A stretch of DNA of 64,000 bases, taken from positions 51,927,733 through 51,991,732 of the forward strand of contig NC_068571.1 of assembly GCF_025698545.1 (NCBI RefSeq), read 5' to 3'. A program made the translations under genes and the position numbers. The notes below the pieces were generated by a model. That model was given only the letters and a program-made list of their open reading frames with translations. It was not told the origin of the DNA and made no database searches. Positions 1-12,772 of the stretch are shown one piece after another (position 1 is the stretch's first letter; the number at the start of each line of letters is the position of its first letter). Source of the DNA: Gossypium raimondii. Taxonomy: Eukaryota > Streptophyta > Magnoliopsida > Malvales > Malvaceae.

Positions 1-418
1 AAAAGGATATATATTATACATATGGAATTTAATTTGAGAAACATGAAGGGCCTAAAAGAAAAGCCCTAGACTGTATATTTTATGAAATTCTTTTAGAAAA
101 ATTAGAAATTATTTTATAGATATTTTTCTACCATATTATTTATGGTCTATTTTAATTACTTAATTATATTTTAATATATTTTTATCATAATTAACACATA
201 ATTTTAATAATTTTATCACTTTAAACCCTAAATCATTAAACTCTAAATTTCAAACACTAAACTAGAATTAGAACCTTGTGCCCAACCCCAAACCCTAGAC
301 AAGAAAAAAAAGTTATTTCTAAAATTATTCTTTTCCACACCCTTATATTTTAAAACCCTACTTTCTATCTTTTAAACCCTAATTTATTCTTTGTGGCAAA
401 CGGCGCCGGTACTGCGAT
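1..418 (+). promoter_or_regulatory. Upstream region of the RRP12-like gene with telo-box cluster
   Basis: AT-rich sequence upstream of the ATG at 419. It contains four copies of the telo-box core AAACCCTA at 223-231, 290-298, 353-361 and 374-382; the last is the full AAACCCTAA. Telo-boxes are known to be enriched in promoters of plant ribosomal-protein and ribosome-biogenesis genes, which fits the downstream product. The two nearest copies lie 37-66 bases from the ATG and may be in the 5' UTR. No clear TATA box was chosen. The regulatory role is inference. Confidence 0.55.
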
Positions 419-3400
419 ATGGAAGCCTTGGACTTCTTCCCGGACTCGCCCACCGGTGATTTCTGCGACTCAGTACTCCGCCACTTCTCGAAATCCGACC
501 AAGAAGACAGCCAACGCCTCTGCGCCACCGTTGGCGCAATGACTCAAGAACTGAAGGAACAAAATCTGCCTCTCTCACCGATCGCCTACTTCGGCGCCAC
601 GTGTTCTTCTCTCGACCGCCTAGGCTCCGAACCGGACTCCCCTCCTCATGTCGTCCAGTCTCTCGCCACCGTCCTCTCTCTTCTTCTCCCCCGTATCCCC
701 GTCGCCATTTTGAAAAAGAAAGGAGATTTCGTTTCGAGAATGGTCGTGACGGTATTGAGATTGAATTCCGTTACGGAGGTCACGCTGACGTCAGGTTTGA
801 AATGTTTAGCTCAGTTATTGATTGCTGGAGATAAAGTTAATTGGTCTGATTTATCGCAAAATTACGGGGTTCTAATCGGATACTTAACCGATTCCCGCTC
901 TAAGGTAATATCTTTTATTTTTCCTTTCGTTGAATCCAAAAAAAAAATAGAGTTGAATTTCAACCAAATTATGATTATTTTTAATTATTTGCGAATTAAT
1001 TTTTGAAATAGGTGAGAAGGCAATCGCATTTGTGTATCCGTGATGTTTTACAAAGCTTGAGAGGGACACCGGTGCTGGCACCTGCGAGTGAAGCTATATC
1101 AAACTTATTCGAGAGGTTTCTTCTGCTCGCCGGCGGTTCAAATGCGAATTCGAGTGAAGGGGTTAAAGGAGCTCAGGAAGTTCTCTATGTTTTGGATGCT
1201 CTTAAGGACTCTCTTCCACTTATGTCGATGAAATACATGACTACAATTCTTAAATATTATAAAACTTTATTGGAACTTCGGCAACCTCTTGTTACTAGGC
1301 GTGTAACTGATAGTTTGAATGTGGTTTGTACTTATCCGAACATAGAGGTTTCGGCTGAGGCATTGCTGGATTTGTTATCGTTTTTGGCTGTATCCGTCTC
1401 TGCAAGTGAAGCTTCTCCAGTTAGCCTGACGTTTAATGCTCGTTTGTTGAGTTCTGGAATGATGAAAGTGCAGTCTCTTAACAGGCAACTTTGTGTGATT
1501 AAACTCCCCATTGTGTTCAGTGCACTCAAAGGTCTGGTATTTTAGTTTTTAGTTAGCAATTACTTTTAGTGAGGAATTGAGAAGATCTTCCATTATGATT
1601 GTTGGGTTTTTATTGTGATAGATATTCTGGGGTCGGAACATGAAGAGGCTATTTTTTCTGCTACGGAGGCTTTCAAGACGCTGATAGATGGCTGCATTGA
1701 TGAGGGTTTGATCAAACAGGGAGTGGATCAGATTATTCATGCACAATCTGATGATAGAAAGTCAGGGCCAACTATAATTGAGAAAGTTTGTGCAATCATT
1801 GAGAGCTTACTTGATTATCATTATAGTGTGGCGTGGGATATGGCATTTCAAGTTGTTTCAACCATGTTCGATAAACTAGGTATTGGCAGTGCCTCTTGTT
1901 GCTTCTTTTCTATTCCTATTTTATTGAGCGTGTGTTCTTTTAGATGAAGTAAAATTTCAACTTGTTTCTATTCTATAGGGTATTACTCTTCATATTTTAT
2001 GAAGGGAACTATTAAGAACTTGGCTGACATGCAAAGCTTGCCAGATGAAGATTTTCCTTACAGAAAACAGGTATTCTTTGAGCCTGAGAATCTTTATTTG
2101 GACTTAGCTTTTGTCATATGATGTATAAAATGGTAGTCAATGTTGACCACTGTGCTTACTATAAATATTCAAAGACCAATAAGAGTTGGAAATTAAAATA
2201 CATGTGGTATATATTTCTCCTACATCAGTTATCTTGTCATACTCAATTTTGCTTTGTTTCATGATTGATATGTGTTTCCATTTCGGTTTTTTCATTTCTG
2301 ATCTGTTTCAATTTTGGTTTTTTTATAAGTTGCAATCTTGGAATTAACCTGTGGATATATTGACTGATTGTTCTTCTGCAGTTACATGAATGTGTTGGAT
2401 CTGCTCTAGGTGCAATGGGGCCTGAGACATTTTTAGGAATTTTGCCGCTGAATTTTCAGGCTAATGACCTTTCAGAAGTAAATGTGTGGCTGTTCCCAAT
2501 TCTGAAGCAGCATATTGTAGGTGCACGTTTGGGCTTCTTTTGTGAGACACTTTTGGGTCTGGTTGAAGAAATGAAGCAGAGATCTCGGAGGGTAAAATTC
2601 CTGTTGTTGGTATGTTCATCTTTTCTTTTTCTACACCGTTCTTAATTACTCCTTACCTTTGGCAGCTTGGACTAGAAGGAAAGGTTTTCTCATCAAGAAG
2701 TGCAGATGCTCTTGTATACTCAGTGTGGTCCTTGTTGCCGTCTTTTTGTAATTATCCTTTGGATACTGCCAAAAGCTTCAAGGATCTTCTAAAGCCAATA
2801 TGCAGTGCCCTTGATGAAGAACATGATATTCGTGGAATAATATGCTCTAGTTTGCAGATTCTGATTCAACAAAATAAGAGAATTAAGGAAGGAAAAGATG
2901 ATGCAGACAGTGCTGAAATATGTCCTGCCAAACAGCGAGCAATATCTCATTATACCCCAGAGATCGCTGGGGAAAATTTGAATGTGCTAACTGCATCTGC
3001 TCCACAGTTATTGAAACTTTTGTCAGGAATCTTCATGAAATCTACCGTAGATGAGGGTGGTTCTTTGCAGGTACTTGTACTATCTTATTAAGGAAGTGCA
3101 CAATCCCGTTTTGCCAGTCATCTTTTGTCCTTAAGTATTTGCCTAGTTGGGAGGATAGGATGTAGGAAGGTAGGAAAGGTTTTCATCCAGTGGTTAAGCT
3201 ATAAAGTAGGAAAGTGAATATAAACCTAACCATTAGGTAAAAATTTCTTATCGTTACTACCAAGTGAAGCCTTAGATACTTGCATGTTAGTGTTCCCAAT
3301 TTCATACTGATTTTTTTCTCCATTTACAGTCCACGATTGGGGAGTTTGCTTCCATAGCACATAAGAACGTTGTCAGAACCTTATTTAAAAACACGATGGA

Positions 3401-6400
3401 AAGGCTTTTAGAAGTCACGCAACAGGCTGGGGTAGCTGAGGCATCAAATATGCAGGTCGATAATTCATCATCTAAAAGCTCATTATTTCTCAAAAGGTAA
3501 CTTGCAGTGCTTAATATTTGTACATTTTGCAGGCACGGCAGTTCTATGGTCTTAATGATTGTATTCTTTCCTGTTGATATAACCTGCAGGGCACGGTTAA
3601 TTGACCTGGCAGTGTCACTTTTGCCTGGTTTAGATGAGCCAGCATTAAATCTCTTATTCATTGCAATAAAACCTGCATTGCAGGTTGGTTTTATAATTCC
3701 ATGCTATCTAGTGTTATTAATTATGACTCTTGTTTGGTTAAGTCTTATATTTTTGTTGAAGAGTTTGTTATTATGATAACAATTTTATTATTAATCTGCA
3801 GGATGTGGATGGCTTGATTCAGAAGAAAGCTTACAAAGTTCTTTCAATAATTCTCAGGGTATCTCCTCATGCTAATGCTTCTGAGTTATATTCTTCTTTT
3901 GTCTCTGCATTTAGATGTATATTTTATAATTCATATCCAATTTCCAGTATATCTCACTCTGTCAATTTACACTTGATAAATATGTTTTTTGTTTTCTGGT
4001 CAGAACCAAAAAGGATTTCTATCTGCCAAACTGGAGGAATTGCTTAAACTTATGATTGAAGTATTGCCATCATTGCACTTTTCTGCCAAACGTCACAGAC
4101 TCGACTGTTTGTATGAGCTGATAACCCATGCCTCAAAGGTCACAACAAACTGATTTGAATCTTTCATCTAGGCGGCGTACTATGTTTGCATGATTAAATC
4201 AATCATTCTAACAATCTTTTTTTTGAAGATTAACTTATGTTTCTTTGTACAGGTGGATCCGAACCTGAGGAGACATGAGATTCTTAGTTCTTTCCTGACT
4301 GAGATAATCCTTGCTTTGAAAGAGGTATTTTGTCAATAGCTATTTGTTATGTATGTCTAATTTTAATATCTTATGGAAGTAAAAATTACAGTATCTCATG
4401 TTATTTTCTGTTTGGGGCACTCTCATATCGTTCTGGAATTTCTTCCTACATATTCTCTCTGATTTCTTTTGTATGATACTACTTTTATGCAGGCTAATAA
4501 GAAAACTAGAAATAGAGCTTATGAGGTCCTTGTCCAAATTGGCCATGAATATGGAGATCAAGATGACGGTGGGCAGAGAGAACATCTGTTTAATATGGTT
4601 GCTAGAGGTTTGGCTGGAGAAACTCCTCATATGATTAGTGCTGCTGTGAAAGGCTTGGCTCGGTTGGCTTATGAGTTCTCTGATCTTGTTTCTTCTGCTT
4701 ACAAGTTGCTTCCTTCCACATATCTTCTCCTTCAAAGAAAGAACAGAGAAATTATTAAAGTTTGTTCTCTCTCACACACATGTATTTTTGCTAATGATTC
4801 TGTTCCTTATTTTGCACTTTTGTATTGCATTACCTATGTCTATGATTGCTTATGATGCAGGCTAATTTAGGTTTGTTGAAAGTGTTGGTGGCCAAATCAC
4901 AAGCTGAAGGCTTGCAAGCACACCTGGCCAGCTTGGTGGAAGGCTTGTTGAAGTGGCAAGATGATACCAAAAATCATTTTAAAGCTAAGGTTTGTTTGTG
5001 TTCGTCTTCATATACCATTGGTTTTGGTCATTGTTACAGGAGATGTTTTTATACAATTTAACTGTTCATAATGACAATATTATTAGCCTTTTTGCATGTT
5101 CATATATTTTTTTGGCTTATGGATGTGTTTTCTTATTTCAGGTTAAGCTTCTTCTGGAAATGCTAGTTAGGAAATGTGGTATCGATGCTGTGAAGGCTGT
5201 GATGCCTGAAGAGCACATGAAGCTCCTTACTAACATACGAAAGGTCTGTTGATGAGTGTCATTTTGTTCAGATATATTTACATAAATGTGGATATGTGAA
5301 GATTTCATTTTGAAGGATGTCACTCATCATTCTTAAAACACAGATCAAAGAGAGGAAAGAGAAGAAACAGGCTGTTAGCTCTGTGGAAAGTAAATCTCAT
5401 CTGTCAAAGGCAACAACTTCCAGGTTTCTCACCTTGCTTCACTGCATCCATACAATCATTCATATAGCCATAATATGTACAATCTCATCTGTTTTCCGAG
5501 TCTTATTCATCGGTACGCCTTTGATTTTCCATACTTGTTTGAATGTGCAGGCTTAGCAGATGGAATCATACGAAAATATTCTCTGATTTTGGTGATGACG
5601 ATACAGATGATAGTGATGTGGAGATGGCTTCTGGCCAAAAGAGCAAAGCTTCCTCGAAGTTGAAATCAAAAGCATCTACACTTCGGTCAGTAAACCATAT
5701 TACAGTTTTTTTGGGTACAAATGTGAGTTGAACCTAGGCTATCCTTAAAGAAGGTGAACACCTAACCAATAGGCCACAATTGCGATCAAATCATATAACT
5801 TTTTAGCTCCATGGTGTGGAGTAGACTTGATGTGATCCCATCCCATACATCCTTGTTTTTCTATCATGTTGGGTTGTTGACTCATTCAAATGGTATTGAA
5901 ACTTCAAAGAGATGCAATGTCTCATGATCTATAAACGGTACCTTTTTGAGTGTATCGAGAATATCATCTGATGTATATAGCATATGCTCACTCTCTAGGT
6001 TACTGTTTTTTTGCTTTCTAAGCTGATAAATTAGAACTTCCGATTTAGGTCCAAGAAAACCCGGAGAGCAGAGAAGAGCTTGCCTGAGGACTTGCTTGAC
6101 CAGTTAGAAGACGAGCCACTAGACTTGCTTGATCGGCATAAAACAAGATCTGCACTTCGATCGTCTTCAAATCTCAAGCGGAAGCAAGATTCCGACGATG
6201 AACCAGAGTTTGACCCTGAGGGACGCTTGATAATTAACGAGGGAAGGAAGCCAAAGAAGGTTGCAGCATCAGACGCGGATTCAGATAGAAGAAGTGAAGC
6301 GCCAAGTCATTTCTCGGTTGGCTCTTCAAGAAACAACCAGAAGAGAAGGAAAACATCAGAGTCTGGATGGGCATACACGGGAAGTGAGTATGCTAGCAAG

Positions 6401-6634
6401 AAGGCTGGTGGGGATGTAAAGAGGAAGGATAAACTTGAACCATACGCATATTGGCCCCTTGATCGTAAGATGATGAGCCGTAGGCCGGAACATCGGGCAG
6501 CTGCTAGGAAAGGCATGGCAAGTGTGGTGAAAATGACAAAAAAGCTTGAAGGTAAGAGTACCTCAACTGCACTCTCTTCTAAATTCATAAAGTCAAGGAA
6601 GATCCAAAAGAAAGGTGGCAAGCGAAAAAGGTGA
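419..6634 (+). CDS. RRP12: RRP12-like protein (ribosomal RNA processing, ARM/HEAT repeat, NUC173 domain)
   Basis: Seventeen exons: 419-904, 1012-1531, 1622-1879, 1979-2070, 2382-2591, 2666-3070, 3330-3496, 3590-3683, 3802-3858, 4004-4138, 4253-4324, 4493-4759, 4861-4989, 5142-5243, 5344-5423, 5551-5685 and 6049-6634. They total 3795 nt, 1264 aa, the usual length of plant RRP12-like proteins. All junctions are GT...AG and keep frame. The body is alpha-helical repeat sequence; the NUC173 signature lies around exons 4-5 (LPDEDFPYRKQ, then GAMGPETFLGILPL). The tail is charged, with an acidic patch (DFGDDDTDDSD) and a Lys/Arg-rich terminus (KKGGKRKR) resembling a nuclear/nucleolar signal. In yeast, Rrp12 works in pre-ribosome maturation and nuclear export, mainly of the small subunit; the same role is inferred here. 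The first in-frame ATG begins MEALDFFP, as in plant homologues. No break is seen. Confidence 0.93.
5711..5795 (-). repeat. tRNA-like SINE fragment in RRP12 intron 16
   Basis: Read on the minus strand, this intronic stretch has a box-A-like segment (GGCCTATTGGTTAG) followed at tRNA-like spacing by a box-B-like segment (TAGGTTCAACTC). It is therefore a candidate tRNA-derived SINE head, different in sequence from the family in the 8-23 kb desert. No target duplication was identified. Confidence 0.4.
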
Positions 6635-8788
6635 AAAATGAAAATGGTGTAGGTTCACTTTTTTTGCCTGTTGCATTAAAACCTACTTACAGGCGAGAAT
6701 TTTGAGGGTTTTTTTTTTTAATTTAATTTAATCTTATGTTATTGTGTTTGTGTATATGATTGAAAATGTGGGTCATTGGTGTTTGTTTTATAACTTCATT
6801 ATATTGAATTCTAAAGCAACTTAAATCCTTTCAATATGTTTTAAGAGGCTTTAATGTAGTTGTAATATTGTAAACTGTTAAAGCTTTGAGTCTTAATTGG
6901 TGCATTGGCCTTTTATCCTTATACTATAAATTGGTCTGGTCCTGATATTGAATCATCTCACGTGTTTATAAAAATGGAACTAATGCCAATTTTGCCGCCT
7001 TTGAACATGGCTCATTGGGGGATAGGTTTGTTCAGCGAAAAGAAAAAGATTTTCATATTGTAAAAATGGGATTTTTTTTGTATGTTGGTTTTATGGTTTA
7101 TATTTAGGGTTTAAAGGTTATTCCTCTCAATGATGTCGTCTTTAATGTTTGGATTTGCATTTTTTTAAAAGTGCAATGTGTTTTACTATTTTTAAGTGAG
7201 AGGTTGATGCATTGAGAATTTTAAGATTTCAGCTTTGAGTTTTCTCTATTCTTCGTGGAGTTTTGAGTTAAACTGAATCAAAGCTCAGAAAACTAATTCT
7301 TCGTTTAAACAACACCAAATTCTTTGCCATTAACTCTAAAACGATCTACTGTTATTTCTATTATTATTTGAAAATCATAGCATTTTAAGATTTCGTCTTC
7401 TAGTCTCATGGGCTGTATATAGTTTTTTCTTTTATATATATATATATATATTTGTTTATGCTTGATGGAGGTTAAATTTAGAGTCAAATCGAATCAAATT
7501 TAATAAATATTTTCAACATTCTCCTATCTACAAAATTCAAAATCCAAATATTGTATCAAGGCTTTAAACCTTTTGCTATTAACCCTAACAAAACCAATTA
7601 TGAATTCTTTGTCGTTAACCCTAAGCAACATCAATTATTATTTGATGAAATTAGCAATCCATCCATTCCAAAATCTATATAGCCAAATGAGAAAAGAAAT
7701 TAAATTAAATTAAATGATTGTTAAATTATCACTTTTATTACGGAAATAATAAAAGGGGTATGAATTTAAATATAATTAAACATGTTTTTCTTCGGATTTA
7801 AAATTTTAAAGTGCGATTCCCACCGAATAATCTATGCCCATACAAGTTTCTCGACTCATCCCAATCAAAATAATGGATCCTCATATGTTGTCTCATGGCA
7901 CGACCAATTTTCTCAATTATTTCATCCCAATTTCTTAAATATCACATATTTTAGCCATCCCTAAAATTGTTATGGTTGGGATTAATTATTCTGTTTTTCC
8001 TTGTCCCACATCCTTTTGTAACATTTTTCTTGTTGGATTACATTTATTCTTGTCCACATGGTAAATTATCAGTTTCTTTCTGTGTCAAAGTTGTATAAAT
8101 CTATGTATCATGGCATAAACTATATTTTATTGTTTAAGTTTTTAATTAAGTTAGTGTCACAAGTCAATCTGCATCAACTCGATTATAGAATTTAAATTTT
8201 ATTTTAATTTATTTTATGCATACTTTATTACCTCTATCAATTGTATATATTAATAAAGTTGTTGATTGAGTTGATGTCATAAATTAACTCGACACCAACT
8301 AAAGATTGATTATAGCACCGGATAACTGATTGTTGTACATTTAGTATTCTTAATATGGTGTATTTACATGCTTAAATTTCGTTTTACTTGCAATTTAATC
8401 TAATTATTTTCATTTTAATGTCTTATATATTTCATATGTTATTATTAATTAATTCCAAACCATACCTTTCGTTATTTATTACATGTTATTTTAAAACATC
8501 CCTATGTTTTAAATATGTTTAAAATTTTAGTTTTAATTTACGTGTTTTAAGAAAAAAATGGTCTCTTCCTTTTTCGGTTGAAAAAATATTAATTGTATGA
8601 GATGAAATTAATTAAATGATGTGTCATTAATTTAAAATACAATATTTTCAAAGGTTACAAAAATTACCACTTTATTCTTTTAATAGTATATAAAAATATT
8701 TTACTTGTAATTTTTCGATCATTTAAAGGAAAATGATCTAACAAGATTTATACTTTTTTTTCTATTATATATATTGAACAATTTTATT
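6635..8788. other. RRP12 3' flank and AT-rich intergenic DNA
   Basis: The first few hundred bases after the stop at 6634 probably contain the RRP12 3' UTR; there are AT-rich possible poly(A) signals but none I would fix. The rest is AT-rich with a short (TA)n tract near 7434-7451 and the reverse-oriented repeat at 8140-8330. The open frames here are short and show no family features. I see no gene. Confidence 0.6.
8140..8330 (-). repeat. Dispersed AT-rich repeat, copy 1 of 3
   Basis: On the minus strand this segment matches segments at 14213-14465 and 38270-38530. The shared core reads approximately 'atcaatctt..agttg.tgt..agttaa.ttatgacac.aactcagtcaac'. The three copies are diverged. The class of element is not determined from the sequence. 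Confidence 0.5.
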
Positions 8789-8900
8789 ATAAGTTCCAAT
8801 CATATCTGTTTTTTTTTGACACAATGTCTAGAACTACTCATAGCCCTTCCCCAACCCATAAATAAGAGGATAATGCACTTTAATGCACTCGAATTCACGT
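8789..8900 (-). mobile_element. tRNA-derived SINE, truncated copy
   Basis: Body of the SINE family seen whole at 15989-16175: on the plus strand it shows the poly-T side, then 'gacacaatgtctagaacta', 'cccttccccaacccataaat' and 'aataagaggataatgcact'. It stops just after the box-B region, so the tRNA-like 5' head is missing. Confidence 0.6.
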
Positions 8901-9211
8901 TTTTTTTATTATATATTTAAATAGCTTGAATGTATGGTTTTTATTTGTGAAATAAGAATGTAAATAATTTGTTGAGAATTTAAACATACTTGAACAATTA
9001 AATTTTATTTAATTACTTTCGTAAAATGACAAATATAGTGGAAATGTATGAAACACTTTTTTATCTTCTTAATTAAAAAAAAATTGATTATTATTTATAG
9101 AATAAATTCAATGTGCATTTAATTCTACATATACTATATGCCATTATTGCAGTTCACGTGGGGGGGGGGAGAGGAGGACGATGATTATTATTATTTGGAA
9201 GAAATAATATA

Positions 9212-9296
9212 TATTGAGTTTCAGCTCGATTGATATGGACATTGTTGCTAATATAGGACGACGTAGGTTCGAGTGTGTTTATTTATAGGTCGGGGA
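9212..9296 (+). mobile_element. tRNA-derived SINE, 5' part
   Basis: Contains the box-A-like 'cagctcgattgatatgg', the segment 'acattgttgctaatata' and the box-B-like 'gtaggttcgagtg', followed by a shortened body. It belongs to the same family as 15989-16175, in the opposite orientation. The 3' part is lost or diverged. Confidence 0.55.
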
Positions 9297-10354
9297 GAGA
9301 GTAATATATGTATATAGTTATATATGCAGTTTGTTGTAGTATTAATGTAAGGCTGTCATATATGGTCTGGAATCTGACATGAACAAAAACATTATTTATT
9401 TATGTATTAATGCATTAATTCCATTATTGCAAAGTCGGGCAAAGATCCATGCATGTGCATGGTGGTGGAAAAATCTTTATTTAATTTTCCTTTTCTTTTT
9501 AAAATAAATAGAGCAAATAATGATATAAGCAAGTCGTATATACATTTATTATAGGGATTCATTATTAAAGTGATATTTATAAATATATTAATTGAAAATT
9601 TTAAATATTATAAATGAGCTCATATAGCAATCCCTATTTTATGTATTGATATAAATTAATGTGCAATATTTTATATGGTTAAATTTGTTTGATAAAACTC
9701 TTAAATTTTATTAATATTGTATTATATATATATATATATATATATTGCATGTATAGTCCATAGATATGGTGTTACAAACTGCCAAAAAATAAGAGAAGCC
9801 AAATATAGGTGGCAAAGCAATGATAATGGCTAATAAAATGCAAGGTCTAGGGTGTTTTTTTTAATTAATTTGCTAGGGGAAAACCCAATTAAATAATTTT
9901 AAAAATAAGTAAAATAAACACAGCTATGAAGGAAAAGGCTTTCATTTAATTACTTCAAATAATTGCTAAGTTTTTAATAATTGAATCATATAATATAAAT
10001 GAAAGAAGCATATATACACCTAATTTGCCGGTGAAATTTTAAATATAAAACATTGGAAATGATAGATATATAGAGAGAGAGAGAAGTCGGACTTAATTGG
10101 TATGAGGTTTTTCTCTCTATTGGAACAATAGGGTCGTTATGCTCATTATTAAACTTGTTAAAGAGATGAAATATTCAAGGTATATCTTGTTTATCAGAGG
10201 TTGAATCAATCATCATCAGAAGAATTAGACCAAAAATTAGGATACATTCTAGAAACATAAAACTTCCATCGAAGAGAAGCAAATGAAAGGCTTTCATAAA
10301 AAATACTCCTAGAATCGAGAATGAAGTTTTCAATCTGTACATGCCAGATTATGA

Positions 10355-10475
10355 ATTAGTAAGTGCACCTAATATTGTTGTCAATGTAAGAGGATGTGAG
10401 TTCAAGTGCGCTGAAATGCATTATCCTCCTATTTAAGGGTTAGGGAAGATGTAGGCATTGTGTCGAAAAGAACAA
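10355..10475 (+). mobile_element. tRNA-derived SINE, diverged copy
   Basis: Shows 'attgttgtcaatgtaagagg', a box-B-like 'gtgagttcaagtgcgctga', then 'attatcctcctatttaaggg' and 'cattgtgtcgaaaag', matching head and body of the 15989-16175 family in plus orientation. Box A is degraded. Confidence 0.6.
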
Positions 10476-11024
10476 ATATGAACCGAGATTGTTAGTGAGA
10501 CTTTTAATTAAAACCCAAATTTTATTTACCAATGTCTTAAGAGTATCCTTATATACAACAATACGATTTTTTTGGTCAAATGCATGGAAAGTGAGTATAT
10601 CAATCTCTATGCATTGAATCTAAAATTACCAAATTCGATAATTATTTTATAAGAAAATTATAAACATTAAGATTCAATCCCTATTCGTAAATGAAGAATA
10701 TTTAAGGAACCAAATAAATTAAATTTGATTTCATTTTCATTAATATTTAAATTAAATTATTCTAGTTTTAGATATTGGATGCAAAACTTAAACCAATGAA
10801 ATTCCATTGGAGCAAACAAGAAACTCGTTAATGGAAAAAAAAAAAACCTAACAATTAATTTTAGTTGTTTGTGGGGTCGGAATAACATAATTGGGGATGA
10901 GCAAAAATCGATCTAAATTGATTTAATGTTGATTTTTAGTAAAAATTAATTTGATAAAGCGATGGTTAAAAATGGGAAAGGAAAGTGAAATTGTCTAGTT
11001 TTTTAAAGAAATAAATATCAAATG

Positions 11025-11320
11025 CAATTGTACACGTGAAACTTGAATCGTGGTTCATATGTATACATGAAACCTTGGTTTTAATTCAATTGTACACATT
11101 TAAAGAAATGAATATATATATATATATATATATACACATTTATTTTCATATTGGATTAATAGAATTGCTTGTGTATGCACCGTATCAATGTAAAACGGTG
11201 CTAATTCGATAATGCTGTTAGCGATTCGTGAAAATTTAATCAAATTAAATTTTCATTTATAGAACCGTAAAAAATCAAAGTTCGTGTACGACATACACAT
11301 TGCATCAATATTTATACATA
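11025..11320 (+). repeat. Dispersed direct repeat, copy A
   Basis: Shares an ordered series of phrases with 12250-12590: 'gtggttcatatgtatacatg', 'ttttaattcaattgtacac', 'aaagaaatgaata', then 'gttagcgattcgtgaaaa' and 'aaatcaaagttcgtgtac'. The copies are in the same orientation about 1.2 kb apart and clearly diverged. A weaker relative lies near 52140-52330. The element class is unknown. Confidence 0.55.
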
Positions 11321-12020
11321 ACTTCCATAATCAAAAGTAATTCAATTATTGGTGATCTTGAAATGCCAAAATAGGGTTAAGAAAAGAGAGGGAAATTGAC
11401 ATTTCTTCCTTGAACCCTAATTATAAAATCTTTATCATCTCCATTATCAGATTTGTAAGGAAGCTAAAGGAAGGTTGATTGATAGAAACCCACCTTTCAA
11501 CATATAGAGAGAGCATTAAAAATGGGTCCAATAATGTGAAAAATAATATATTTTAGCTATTTTTTAAATATTTTTTTTCTAAGTTGATAATTCAAAGGGA
11601 CATTGAGACTCCTCTTTAGGGATATAGTTGAATCACCTGGATAGTGACCTTAGTGACACTCCATTATCATCTCTTACTTTTCTTTTTATTTATAAACAAA
11701 AAATATATATATTTTATGTAGGTAAAGTTAGAATATTTATATAAAATGATTTCTTATAAAATTTTGGAGTTAAAATATATTTTTAGGTATAAATAAAAGT
11801 TTATTTTTTAAGGTAGAGGAGGGTTGGGGTCTTGGCTAGTCCTCTAGCTATGCCTCTATTTTATGTCATATCTTAATAATAGTTGTGTGAATTAATTGTA
11901 TATTTTATTTCTTTTTGGCCTTTTGTTTGCTTCTTTCAATTAATTAAGAGAATGCATAATTAAGTGTTATTTAGTACTCTTTTGTTATGATAAAAATGTT
12001 AGAGGTTAATATTTTTATTA

Positions 12021-12105
12021 TGCTAGCTCGATTAGTATTAGTATTATTGTCCGTGTAAGAGGACGTCGGTTCGAGTGCTTTGAAGTGTATTATCCTCCTA
12101 TTTAA
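12021..12105 (+). mobile_element. tRNA-derived SINE, partial copy
   Basis: Has box-A-like 'gctagctcgattagtatta', then 'ttgtccgtgtaagaggacg', box-B-like 'gtcggttcgagtgctttga' and the body start 'attatcctcctattta'. It ends early; no 3' tail is present. Confidence 0.6.
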
Positions 12106-12249
12106 TTAATTAAAATTTAAAATACATAATTAAAAGCTACTTCATTACAAGATTCTTTAAATATTCTTTTCAATTTTTATATGTAAATGTAGGTAAAATC
12201 GGATTTTTTATTGGGAGATTTATATAAAAAGAGATATATAAATTTTAAA

Positions 12250-12590
12250 ATTACACACAAACTTTGATTTATTTGTGCAATTTGATACATGAACTTTGAT
12301 TTGGTGTAATCATACACATAGAACTTTGATTGCGGTTCAAATGTATACGTGAAACTTTAATTTTAATTCAATTGTATACGTTCAAAGAAATAAATACATC
12401 ATTTATTTTTATATTAGATATATATAATTATTTTATTGAAATATGTACACTTAAAATAGTGCTATATCAATAATCGTGTTAGTAATTTGTGAAAACGAGT
12501 TAAATTAATATTTTATGTATAAAATTGTACAAAATCAAAGTTCATATACAGTATTGCACAATAAACAAAAGTTTATATATAATTTTGAAA
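12250..12590 (+). repeat. Dispersed direct repeat, copy B
   Basis: Second, diverged copy of the 11025-11320 repeat. The phrases 'cggttcaaatgtatacgtg', 'ttttaattcaattgtatac' and 'caaagaaataaata' come in the same order. It extends to 'aaatcaaagttcatatac'. No protein coding is visible. Confidence 0.55.
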
Positions 12591-12707
12591 TATATCGTTA
12601 TAAAAAATGGTAATTTATAAAACTTTGGAGTTAAAAGAATTCTTTTTATTTTTTAGGTATAAAAAAAGAGTTTATATCTTAACAATCGTACGTTGCGTGA
12701 ATTGTTG

Positions 12708-12772
12708 ATGTCTTAGTTTGATTGGCATATGTATTGTTGTCGATGTAGAAAGACGTGGGTTTGAGTGTATTA
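12708..12772 (+). mobile_element. tRNA-derived SINE head fragment
   Basis: Only the tRNA-like head is present: 'cttagtttgattggcata', 'attgttgtcgatgtag' and box-B-like 'gtgggtttgagtg'. The body is absent. Confidence 0.5.

Noticed and set aside
384-578. Minus-strand frame across the RRP12 start
   Set aside because: Antisense shadow of the GC-rich first exon; no homologous features.
10085-10140. Possible further SINE head ('acttaattggtatgag')
   Set aside because: Box-A-like phrase only; no box B or body follows at the right spacing.
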